Positions 16,846 to 24,670 of a stretch of 58,526 bases of DNA are shown here, piece after piece. The notes beneath the pieces are model-generated. The model was given only the letters and a program-made list of their open reading frames with translations, was not told where the DNA came from and ran no database searches. Position 1 is the stretch's first letter, and each line of letters starts with the position of its first letter. The stretch is from an uncultured Bacteroidales bacterium (lineage in GTDB: Bacteria > Bacteroidota > Bacteroidia > Bacteroidales > F082), in assembly GCA_946405575.1 (NCBI GenBank), contig CAMJHP010000013.1:1-58526 (forward strand), given 5' to 3'. The translations under genes were made by a program, and so were the position numbers.

Positions 16846-18157
16846 ATGAAAAAAAATGATTGTAATTATGCTACTATTTTTAGGTGGCATACTAAATGCA
16901 CAAAACTATCTTCACGTTAACATTACGGAGATTCAGAACTGGATGACCTATGAATACTGCTCATCAACATATGATGGTGTAGTAATAGAAAAAGAAACTG
17001 GTTGCAATACATGGATTTGGTCTGTCGTATTTGATGGGCAAGAAATTATTCACGCAATCAATGAACTTGATGAAATTATTTTAGAAGTGCCTGAGAATGT
17101 CAATAAGTATTACACAGTTCATTACATCGGCTGTGAAAGCAATTATTGGGATTTTAATTTTATTGTAAAGTTTGTCGACTTCTAAGCTCCCGAACCATGG
17201 TCCCAATCATACAAGTGGAAGCGCACAGGTACATCAGTTAACCTTCAAGCTTACGGAGGCTATAACTATCAATGGTCCACTGGATCAACAAATTCGAGTA
17301 TTACCATAATTGACCCTGGCACTTACTGGGTGCATGTATACAATGATTGTGGTGAACTCTATGACACTATACAAGTCCGTGACAACGTCGAAATCGATTT
17401 GGCTACTTGTGACCTTGAAAGCAACTTGAACTTGGTCACATGGCCTACTACCGTGGCACAAGCCCAGTACATCGACCATGTCATCGTGAAACGAGACGGC
17501 CTACAAGTCGGCACAGCCCCCTACTCCAACGGTCAGTTCATCGACAATATCGGCAGTGGTGCTGCTTCTCGTACCTACACACTCACAGCTGTCGCCACAG
17601 ACGGCACAGAATGCCCCATTGTGAGCTATCCAAAAGAGACCATCCACATGGCTTACTTGACAGGTATCAACAATACCATCGAGGTCAACTGGAACGTCCC
17701 TGCAGGATACGACTTGCTCGGCTACAACATCTGTGAATGGCATGAAGACGATGGCTCACTCACCGTGATTGATTATGTCGGAGCCAGCGTCACCAGCTAC
17801 ACCTGCTCGGAGAGCCAGTTCGACGAGGGTTACATCGTTGTGCAAGGCGTTGAGACGGGCAAGGACGGTGAGACGCGCCTTCTTTCCAACCGCAGTTTGG
17901 ATTTGGTCGGCCTCGGCGAGAACGAGGCATCGGCCTTCAAGGTCTATCCGAATCCTGCCAATGGCATCCTGTTTGTAGAGACGTGCCATGGCGCGTCTCT
18001 ACAAATGGAAACCTACCGCATTGTCAATCCCATCGGCCAGACCGTGATGGAAGGCCAAATCACGATGGAAAAACAACAGATTGACGTGCGCAATCTGCCC
18101 AAGGGTGTATATTTCATCACCGTTGGCAGTGCCACAAGAAAATTCGTGGTGGAATAA
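16846..18157 (+). pseudogene. Disrupted T9SS-secreted protein (frameshift and in-frame stop)
   Basis: A good ribosome site (AAGGAGG, 16831-16837) precedes the ATG at 16846, but that frame ends soon. One base less in the A run at 16849-16856 would give MKK joined to MIVIMLLFLGGILNAQ, a normal signal peptide. The same frame then meets a TAA at 17183-17185. It stays open past it, through APEPWSQSYKWKR, a fibronectin-like region and a type IX sorting domain (FKVYPNPANG ... GVYFITVG) to 18157. So two lesions separate the start, the N-terminal ~110 residues and the C-terminal ~324 residues. The palindrome at 17972-18005 also lies in the sorting domain. Function of the ancestor unknown, probably a surface protein. 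Confidence 0.7.
17972..18005. repeat. GTAGAGACG-family palindrome inside coding sequence
   Basis: TTTGTAGAGACG (17972-17983) and CGTCTCTACAAA (17994-18005) are perfect reverse complements around a 10-bp centre. The element sits within the T9SS sorting-domain coding region and encodes FVETCHGASLQ without closing the frame. Confidence 0.75.
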
Positions 18158-18190
18158 CCGCGTCGGCTGTAAGGCTATCGCATTGTGGTT

Positions 18191-18262
18191 TGTAGGGCTG
18201 TCACATTGTGGCAGCCGCAGCGAAAAACAATGATGCGGCTGCCGTGGTACGACAGCCCTGCA
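18191..18262. repeat. Long two-part hairpin
   Basis: TGTAGGGCTGTC (18191-18202) pairs with GACAGCCCTGCA (18251-18262) with one mismatch. Inside it GGCAGCCGCA (18210-18219) pairs perfectly with TGCGGCTGCC (18234-18243). It is GC-rich and much stronger than a terminator needs. The remainder of the gap to 18418 holds the terminator at 18292-18317 and the repeat at 18364-18392. Confidence 0.7.
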
Positions 18263-18291
18263 GTCCGCCGTGGAATGATTGTCCTACAATC

Positions 18292-18317
18292 CTCCTATCC
18301 GAAGGCAGGAGTTTTTT
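18292..18317 (+). terminator. Probable rho-independent terminator
   Basis: CTCCT (18292-18296) and AGGAG (18307-18311) form a short stem followed by six T. It lies downstream of the disrupted T9SS gene. Confidence 0.5.
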
Positions 18318-18418
18318 AATAAACGACGATTAATACTAATCACGATTTACATTATTTTGAAATAATCCGCTGAAAATATTTGACGGATTTTTCCATACCC
18401 ACAAAACAAGATTATTTC

Positions 18419-18426
18419 TATCTTTG
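18419..18426 (+). promoter_or_regulatory. -7 promoter box (TATCTTTG)
   Basis: TATCTTTG lies 21 bp upstream of the peptidase ATG at 18448. The alternative TTG start at 18424 falls inside this box, which rules it out. Confidence 0.7.
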
Positions 18427-18447
18427 TCGCCTGAAATTGAATCAACT

Positions 18448-21400
18448 ATGAAAAAATTACTATTTGTTCTTCTTGCCATCATTGCAAGCACCACACTTCA
18501 GGCACAAGAATTCCGCTTCAACAGCGAACCTAATGGATTTAGCATCAGCAACAAAAGCGACAACCAACTGACTTTCAGGCATAACCTTGGTACAGTCACC
18601 ATTGAAAACGCCGACCGCACTGAAATGAGTGGACAGGTCATCACCCTTTCGGGAATCTATCTCCCCAATGTGGCGGGTGCTCCCGATTTGCCGAGTAGCA
18701 GCACATTCATCGCTATTCCCAATGGGGCGACGCCTTCGCTCAAGATGGTTTCATGCAAGACCAAGGTCATCAACGACGTCAACCTCATCCCTGCGGCAGT
18801 GCCCCAGCTCGACGACGACAACTCCATTGCGGTATACGAGAAAGATATGAACATCTATGGACGCAATGCATTCTATCCTGAGAAGCCTTTTCAGATTTCG
18901 GAAGTCAACACCATCCGTGGCGTGCAGATGGTACAAGTAGGCGTGATGCCTTTCCAATACAATCCTGTCACCAAGGAACTCATTGTTTACGAAGACCTCA
19001 AGTTGGAATTAACCACCGATGGCGGTGACGGCATCTATGGTGACCTCCGCTACCGTACCCCCGAGTGGGACCAAATCTTGAGCGATATACTCCTCAACCG
19101 TGAAGTTCTTCCAGAAGTGGATTACAGCGAGAGACGACGCAAACACTACGAAAACCGAGAAACTGGCTGTGAATACATAATCATCACCCCCGACAATGAG
19201 GATTTCATCCAATTGGCCGACAGCATCAAGCAGTTCAGGACCGAGCAAGGCATCCCCACCGAAGTATTCACCGTTTCGCAATGCGGTGGCAACGACCAAA
19301 CGGCCATTAGGAACTTCATCCGCAATGCCTACAACAACTGGGATATGCCCCCTGCGGCCGTGCTCTTTTTGGGTGACTACAACACCGATGGCACACAAGG
19401 CATTGTTTCCTTCACTATGAACAACCACCCTGGCGGTGACAGCTACAACCCATACATTTCCGACCATGCCTACTCGGTAATGGGTAGCAACCATATGCCC
19501 GAAATCGTTTTAGGCCGCATCACGGGACGCGACTACGATGAGATGTATCATATGATTAAGAAAGACCTTAACTACGAGCGTCAGCCCCCTACCGACCCTT
19601 ACTTCTACGACCATCCCATTACTGCTATGGGATTCCAGCTAGAACGCTGGTTCCAACTCTGTTCGGAGGTAGTGAACGGTTTCTGGGAGTATGAGCTCGG
19701 CAAACATCCCGTCCGCCAAAACGCCATCTACGAAGGTACGCCCGGCAGCCGATGGTCGACCTACGAACACACCAATTCCGTTCTCAGCTATTTCGGTCCA
19801 ACGGGTTGCGGCTACATCCCACAGACCATGTCGCATCTCACCGACTGGAACGCAACGGGCAACTCGGTGAATGAGGCCATCAATCAAGGAGCCTTCATCA
19901 TCCAGCACCGCGATCATGGCGCTGAAGAGCTTTGGGGAGAGCCCAGTTATAGCATTGGCTACATCAAACAACTGACGAACCAAAACCTCACTTATGTAAT
20001 GTCGAACAATTGCCTCACAGGTCGATTCAATTACAACGGCAATGATGGTTGTTTCGCCGAGGCATTCCACAGGCACCAATATGGAGCCTTGGGTCTCATT
20101 GCAGCCACCCAAGTGTCCTATTCCTTCGTTAATGACATCTATGTCTGGGGGGCATACGACAATATGTGGCCAGATTTTATGCCCACCTATGGCACCCAGC
20201 ATATCACCAACTTCATTCATCCTGCTTTTGGCAATGCCGCTGGAAAATATTTCCTCAGACAATCCTCATGGACCGATAACGAATGGAAGGAAATCACCTA
20301 CTATTTGTTCCATCAATTTGGCGATGCCTATATGAAACTCTACAGCGAAATACCCGAAGAACTCGCAGTAGATATGTTGCCCGTGCTCCCTGCTGGCAGC
20401 AAACAATACATAGTGAAAGCCGACGAAGGTGCCTCCATCTGCCTCACCGCCAACGGGCAAATCATAGGTTTCGACATAGCAACAGGCGATACACAAACCA
20501 TCGCTGTCACTCCCCAAGAGGTGGGTACCACCGTTAAACTCACCATCACCAAACAGAATTACTACCGCTATGAACATTTCATCAAGACCATCTCCACTGA
20601 AGAGCCCTACTTGATCTTTGATGCCATCGAAATCAACGATGAAGAAGGCAACAGCAACTTTGCTCCCGACTACAATGAGACCTGCCATTTCGGCCTTGGT
20701 CTGCATAATGTTGGCTTCTCCCCTATTGGCGACTTTAATGTCACCCTATCGTGCAGTCATCCTTCTGTAGAAATCATTCAAAACGAGTCTTCTTTCAGCG
20801 GTATGAATGTCGACGAAACCCAAATGCAAAACGATGCGTTTACCGTATATTTCGGCGATGAATTGGATGATCAGGAAAAGGTAAAGTTTCATCTGAATAT
20901 AAAAAATGCAAGTTACTCATTCATCGACAGCGTTACACTCTCCGTGAAAGCACCTAACCTAAAATTTGGCAAACTCGACATCACCGATTTGGACGGAAAC
21001 AAAATTGACCGTCTAATGAAAGGGCAGTCTTCCTATCTGACTTTTGAAATTGGTAACCTGGGCGAAAGCAAATCCATGGAAATCAATAACAAACTCAACC
21101 TTATGGCACCTTTTCTCAGCATAGAAGAGAATGAAATTGCCATCGCTGCGATTGAAGCTAGAGCCACAGGTCAGGTCACTTTTCTCGCCCAAGTGAACGA
21201 GGATGCTGTCGATGGTATCATTAAGTATAGCCTACAAGCCGAGAGTGGGTTCCACACTGACCATCTGGAAAGCCAAATTCCGTTGGGCTTTACCATAGAA
21301 GACTTTGAAGACGAGGCTTTAAACCAGGACCTGCGATGGAACTTGGGGTCAGGCAACAAGAAGTGGTACATTGCGGAAGACAGCACCGCCATGGGAGGTC

Positions 21401-22521
21401 ACTGCATGCGATCGCCCACCATCAACAACAATGCCATAGCCAACCTCCATATCGGCATTGATACCGAAATGGATGACACATTCTCATTCTACCACAAGAC
21501 TTCTACAGAAGAAGGCGATAGGCTTATACTCTCTTTGAACGGCAACGAAGTGGGGACTTGGAGTGGCACCAGCGATTGGGAGCGTTCCGAGTTTGAGCTA
21601 CCCGCAGGAACCAACCTTTTACGTTTTTCCTACAAAAAAGATAATGAAGGATGCGCAGGCGAGGATGCCGTTATGATTGACGGCCTTCATTTCCCGCCCT
21701 TTGCCAAGATGGTGCTCTATGCAGGTGATAACGCAGAGACTTGTCCCAATGACACATTTACGCCTCAAGGTTACATCTACAACCAAACAGAATTCATCTG
21801 GTCCACCCTTGGCGACGGCAGTTTCGATGACATAACTGCCGAGCATCCGAACTATACTTTTGGAGAAACCGACAAGGCAGAAGGCCGCGTAGAACTTATC
21901 TTAACAGGAACATCCGCTCTCGATGGATGTCAACAAAGCAGCACAGTCACTATAAGTCTTTTGCCCAACCTCGACCCAGATCATGCACCCGAGACCCCTT
22001 CCGGTTCAACCGAGATCGACCTTCGTTTGATTAGTGAAAGCGAATACATCGGTGAGGAAGCCAACGAGGTAATCTATTCGTGGAGAATTGCTCCGCTAGC
22101 TGCTGGAACGATTATCAGCGAGGGCAACCGCGCCCGTGTGGAATGGAACAGCGAATATCGCGGACTAGCCATAATCAACTACCGGTACGAGAATCCTTGT
22201 GGAGCCACTTCACATTCAGATGCTCTTAGGGTTAATGTGTTCAATTCCACTGGAATTGATGACCAAGGCTTTGCTTCCTTTGAGGTATACCCTAACCCGA
22301 CCGATGGGATAATCAACCTCTTCATTGGCGGAACACTGCCAGACAATACACGGATTGAGGTCTATAACCTTTTAGGCGAACTGATGATGGTCAAGAACAT
22401 TCATCAATTGCAACAAGGTGAAACATTTAGTCTCGACCTTCACCATTTTGTTTCAGGATTGTATTTCATCAAGCTGTGCACTGAAAATGGAAGTTGCTCC
22501 AAGAAAGTTAGCGTTAAGTGA
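18448..22521 (+). CDS. Gingipain-like C25 cysteine peptidase with T9SS signal
   Basis: The product is 1357 aa with a signal peptide of 20 residues (ending LQAQ). A propeptide region follows to about residue 220. The peptidase C25 domain begins near EYIIITPDNEDF, with GDYNTDG and HAYSVM. The catalytic pair is H490 (HRDHG) and C522 (NNCLTG), 32 residues apart as in gingipains. Beta-rich immunoglobulin-like domains and a jelly-roll (DFEDEALNQDLRWNLG ... HMRSPTI-like) region follow. The last ~80 residues (FEVYPNPTDG ... GLYFIKLC) form a type A T9SS sorting domain that is removed on secretion. Arg or Lys specificity cannot be read here. It is probably a surface or secreted protease. Confidence 0.9.
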   Translation: MKKLLFVLLAIIASTTLQAQEFRFNSEPNGFSISNKSDNQLTFRHNLGTVTIENADRTEMSGQVITLSGIYLPNVAGAPDLPSSSTFIAIPNGATPSLKMVSCKTKVINDVNLIPAAVPQLDDDNSIAVYEKDMNIYGRNAFYPEKPFQISEVNTIRGVQMVQVGVMPFQYNPVTKELIVYEDLKLELTTDGGDGIYGDLRYRTPEWDQILSDILLNREVLPEVDYSERRRKHYENRETGCEYIIITPDNEDFIQLADSIKQFRTEQGIPTEVFTVSQCGGNDQTAIRNFIRNAYNNWDMPPAAVLFLGDYNTDGTQGIVSFTMNNHPGGDSYNPYISDHAYSVMGSNHMPEIVLGRITGRDYDEMYHMIKKDLNYERQPPTDPYFYDHPITAMGFQLERWFQLCSEVVNGFWEYELGKHPVRQNAIYEGTPGSRWSTYEHTNSVLSYFGPTGCGYIPQTMSHLTDWNATGNSVNEAINQGAFIIQHRDHGAEELWGEPSYSIGYIKQLTNQNLTYVMSNNCLTGRFNYNGNDGCFAEAFHRHQYGALGLIAATQVSYSFVNDIYVWGAYDNMWPDFMPTYGTQHITNFIHPAFGNAAGKYFLRQSSWTDNEWKEITYYLFHQFGDAYMKLYSEIPEELAVDMLPVLPAGSKQYIVKADEGASICLTANGQIIGFDIATGDTQTIAVTPQEVGTTVKLTITKQNYYRYEHFIKTISTEEPYLIFDAIEINDEEGNSNFAPDYNETCHFGLGLHNVGFSPIGDFNVTLSCSHPSVEIIQNESSFSGMNVDETQMQNDAFTVYFGDELDDQEKVKFHLNIKNASYSFIDSVTLSVKAPNLKFGKLDITDLDGNKIDRLMKGQSSYLTFEIGNLGESKSMEINNKLNLMAPFLSIEENEIAIAAIEARATGQVTFLAQVNEDAVDGIIKYSLQAESGFHTDHLESQIPLGFTIEDFEDEALNQDLRWNLGSGNKKWYIAEDSTAMGGHCMRSPTINNNAIANLHIGIDTEMDDTFSFYHKTSTEEGDRLILSLNGNEVGTWSGTSDWERSEFELPAGTNLLRFSYKKDNEGCAGEDAVMIDGLHFPPFAKMVLYAGDNAETCPNDTFTPQGYIYNQTEFIWSTLGDGSFDDITAEHPNYTFGETDKAEGRVELILTGTSALDGCQQSSTVTISLLPNLDPDHAPETPSGSTEIDLRLISESEYIGEEANEVIYSWRIAPLAAGTIISEGNRARVEWNSEYRGLAIINYRYENPCGATSHSDALRVNVFNSTGIDDQGFASFEVYPNPTDGIINLFIGGTLPDNTRIEVYNLLGELMMVKNIHQLQQGETFSLDLHHFVSGLYFIKLCTENGSCSKKVSVK

Positions 22522-22570
22522 CGAGGAAACGGAAGTATTTTCTATTTTTGCCGAAAATAACTATAGCCGA

Positions 22571-22636
22571 TAGCCTATGGTCCACTACACCCAAAAGCTC
22601 TGTTTCCATACTATGGGTGAAGTGAGCCATAGGCTA
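22571..22636. repeat. Intergenic hairpin
   Basis: The 16-bp arms 22571-22586 (TAGCCTATGGTCCACT) and 22621-22636 are complementary except for two positions, with a 34-bp loop. Related GATAGCC/GGCTAT words follow to 22655. It lacks a T run, so it resembles the other intergenic palindromes more than a terminator. Confidence 0.65.
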
Positions 22637-22700
22637 TAGGCCATAAGCCATCGGCCAAACAATTAAACGATTAAACAATCAACAATTCAACAACAATAAA

Positions 22701-23708
22701 ATGATAAGCTACAAAGAATTAGGGCTGGTGAACACCCGTAAAATGTTCGCCAAGGCTGTGGACGGCGGCTATGCCATCCCCGCTTTCAACTTCAACAATA
22801 TGGAACAGATGCAGGCCATCATCATGGCTGCCGTCGAGACCAAGTCGCCCGTCATCCTGCAAGTGTCGAAAGGCGCGCGCAACTACGCCAACCAGACCCT
22901 GCTGCGCTACATGGCCCAAGGTGCCGTGGAATACGCCAAGGAACTCGGCTGCGCCCATCCTGAAATCGTGCTTCACCTCGACCACGGCGACAGCTTCGAG
23001 ACCTGCAAGAGCTGCATCGACATGGGCTTCTCGTCGGTGATGATCGACGGTTCTGCCCTGCCTTACGACGAGAACGTGGCCCTCACGAAAAAGGTCGTCG
23101 ACTACGCCCATCAGTTTGACGTGACCGTGGAAGGCGAACTCGGCGTGTTGGCTGGCGTGGAAGACGAAGTGGCCGCCGAAGAGAGCCACTACACCAAGCC
23201 CGAGGAAGTCATCGACTTCGTGACCAAGACCGGCGTGGACAGCCTGGCCATCAGCATCGGCACCTCGCATGGCGCCTACAAGTTCACTCCCGAGCAATGC
23301 ACCGTTGACCCCGCCACGGGTCGCCTCGTGCCGCCTCCGTTGGCTTTCGATGTGCTCGAAGCCATCGAGAAGAAACTGCCCGGCTTCCCCATCGTGCTGC
23401 ACGGCTCGTCGTCGGTGCCGCAAGACGAGGTGGACACCATTAATAAATATGGTGGTGCGCTGAAGGCCGCCGTCGGCATCCCCGAGGAGCAGCTGCGCAA
23501 GGCCGCCAAGAGCGCCGTCTGCAAGATCAACATCGACAGCGACAGCCGCTTGGCCATGACCGCCGCCATCCGCAAGACCTTCGCCGAAAAGCCCGCCGAG
23601 TTTGACCCGCGCAAGTACCTCGGTCCCGCCCGCGACAGCATGAAGAAACTCTACGAACACAAGATTATCAATGTCTTGGGTTCAAATGACAAGCTCATCG
23701 AAAAATAA
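22701..23708 (+). CDS. fba: Class II fructose-bisphosphate aldolase
   Basis: The product is 335 aa. It splits fructose-1,6-bisphosphate into glyceraldehyde-3-phosphate and dihydroxyacetone phosphate using zinc. HLDHGDS gives the catalytic Asp and a zinc His. VEGELGVLAG, SIGTSHGAYKF and VLHGSSSVP complete the metal and phosphate contacts of the class II fold. The codons are biased to C or G at the third position like those of pruA, fitting high expression. It is a single-gene unit; tagatose-bisphosphate specificity is not excluded. Confidence 0.9.
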   Translation: MISYKELGLVNTRKMFAKAVDGGYAIPAFNFNNMEQMQAIIMAAVETKSPVILQVSKGARNYANQTLLRYMAQGAVEYAKELGCAHPEIVLHLDHGDSFETCKSCIDMGFSSVMIDGSALPYDENVALTKKVVDYAHQFDVTVEGELGVLAGVEDEVAAEESHYTKPEEVIDFVTKTGVDSLAISIGTSHGAYKFTPEQCTVDPATGRLVPPPLAFDVLEAIEKKLPGFPIVLHGSSSVPQDEVDTINKYGGALKAAVGIPEEQLRKAAKSAVCKINIDSDSRLAMTAAIRKTFAEKPAEFDPRKYLGPARDSMKKLYEHKIINVLGSNDKLIEK

Positions 23709-23710
23709 AC

Positions 23711-23755
23711 GGCCTGAAAGGCCAGAAGCCATCAGCCCAGGGCGTTGCCCTGGGC
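23711..23755. repeat. Two short palindromes after fba
   Basis: GGCCT-gaa-AGGCC at 23711-23723 and a perfect 9-bp inverted repeat GCCCAGGGC-gtt-GCCCTGGGC at 23735-23755 follow the aldolase stop. Neither is followed by a T run. Confidence 0.65.
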
Positions 23756-23810
23756 AACGATGGACAAGATAATAAACGCCTCGATGGGATAAAAGCAAAA
23801 AATTATCACT

Positions 23811-24152
23811 ATGAACAATCCGAAAAAGATTTGGGACATTCCCATATTCAGCAGAGAGAAAGGGGCTTTTCTCCACTTTTTGTTGGTTTACGGCACCATC
23901 GTATGTTTCTCGATGATTTATCCAATAATAGAATATGGATTATCTTGGAATATAGCCTATGGTGTATTATCTATATTATTTTATTTAATACTTCTTTACG
24001 GTATTTCAGGACTCATCGCCTATCGCACCAAGTTTTTCCCAAAATTAAGTAACAGGGAGAATCTTCATGCTAGAAGTTTTCTCATCCTAACATTACTCTC
24101 TTTCGTGATATTCGTCTTGGTCATCATAATAATGACTCAATTTCAGGTTTAA
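23811..24152 (+). CDS. Small three-helix membrane protein, paralogue A
   Basis: The product is 113 aa with hydrophobic segments at about 20-40, 48-70 and 88-108. It shares with the gene at 24267-24593 an N-terminal IFS-x-E-x-G motif and a loop AYRTKxFPKxxNRExxH between the second and third helices. The pair looks like a tandem duplication. No known family is recognised. After its TAA the same frame continues for 26 codons that read like another membrane helix (see 24153-24233). Confidence 0.6.
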   Translation: MNNPKKIWDIPIFSREKGAFLHFLLVYGTIVCFSMIYPIIEYGLSWNIAYGVLSILFYLILLYGISGLIAYRTKFFPKLSNRENLHARSFLILTLLSFVIFVLVIIIMTQFQV

Positions 24153-24233
24153 AAGACGGGGACATTTTATGCCACAGTTTTCTTTTGGCTGTCTTTACTT
24201 GCTTGTGTCATCTTCCTACAATTATGGTATTAA
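24153..24233 (+). other. Open in-frame extension encoding a membrane-helix-like segment
   Basis: Immediately after the TAA of paralogue A, the frame stays open for 26 codons (KTGTFYATVFFWLSLLACVI then FLQLWY) and then ends in TAA at 24231-24233. The composition is that of a transmembrane helix. It may be the remnant of a longer gene, a third degraded paralogue, or chance. Confidence 0.3.
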
Positions 24234-24266
24234 TCTAAGCACAGAACAACATTAAAAAACACCAAT

Positions 24267-24593
24267 ATGGGGAAATTGAAAGATGCTCACATCTTTAGTA
24301 ATGAAGAAGGCTCCATAGCGAAGTTCTTCGTAACTGCGGTTACATACGCAGCAGCCATATATGCCTCGAACATTCTCACATCGCTAATCGAGAAAGAACC
24401 TTTCAAATGGGGAGAAAGCCTTTTGGTGATTTTAATCATTGTTGCTCTAATAACAGCGGTTTATTTCATCACGAGATTTCTCGCCTATCGAACCAAAATC
24501 TTCCCAAAAACCGAGAACCGTGAAGGCATCCATGGTGTGAGCTTTATCTTGCTTATGATTCTCGCCATTATTTTGCTTTTGATTTTTGCTTAA
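24267..24593 (+). CDS. Small three-helix membrane protein, paralogue B
   Basis: The product is 108 aa with hydrophobic segments at about 22-40, 50-72 and 88-107. It carries the same IFSNEEG N-terminal motif and AYRTKIFPKTENREGIH loop as paralogue A 115 bp upstream. The loop is basic and would face the cytoplasm by the positive-inside rule. No known domain is recognised. It may be transcribed with paralogue A and ends at the strong terminator at 24621-24659. Confidence 0.6.
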   Translation: MGKLKDAHIFSNEEGSIAKFFVTAVTYAAAIYASNILTSLIEKEPFKWGESLLVILIIVALITAVYFITRFLAYRTKIFPKTENREGIHGVSFILLMILAIILLLIFA

Positions 24594-24620
24594 ACAAAAA
24601 CAGCTTTTCAAGCCAAAAAG

Positions 24621-24660
24621 AAAAAGTATCGCAAAAATAGGCTTTTTGCGATACTTTTTT
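24621..24660. terminator. Strong bidirectional terminator
   Basis: The 17-bp arms 24621-24637 and 24643-24659 (AAAAAGTATCGCAAAAA and its complement) are perfect, with a 5-nt loop, an A run on the left and a T run on the right. It lies between convergent genes ending at 24593 (+) and 24671 (-), and can serve both. Confidence 0.9.
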
Positions 24661-24670
24661 TGTTGACTGA

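Noticed and set aside
22719..23660. Minus-strand open frame antisense to fba
   Set aside because: Composition artefact of a strongly biased gene; V/H/G-rich with no family features.
17183..24152. Stop-codon reassignment (TAA read through)
   Set aside because: Two genes continue past an in-frame TAA, but TAA ends several complete, well-recognised genes in this window at the expected length.
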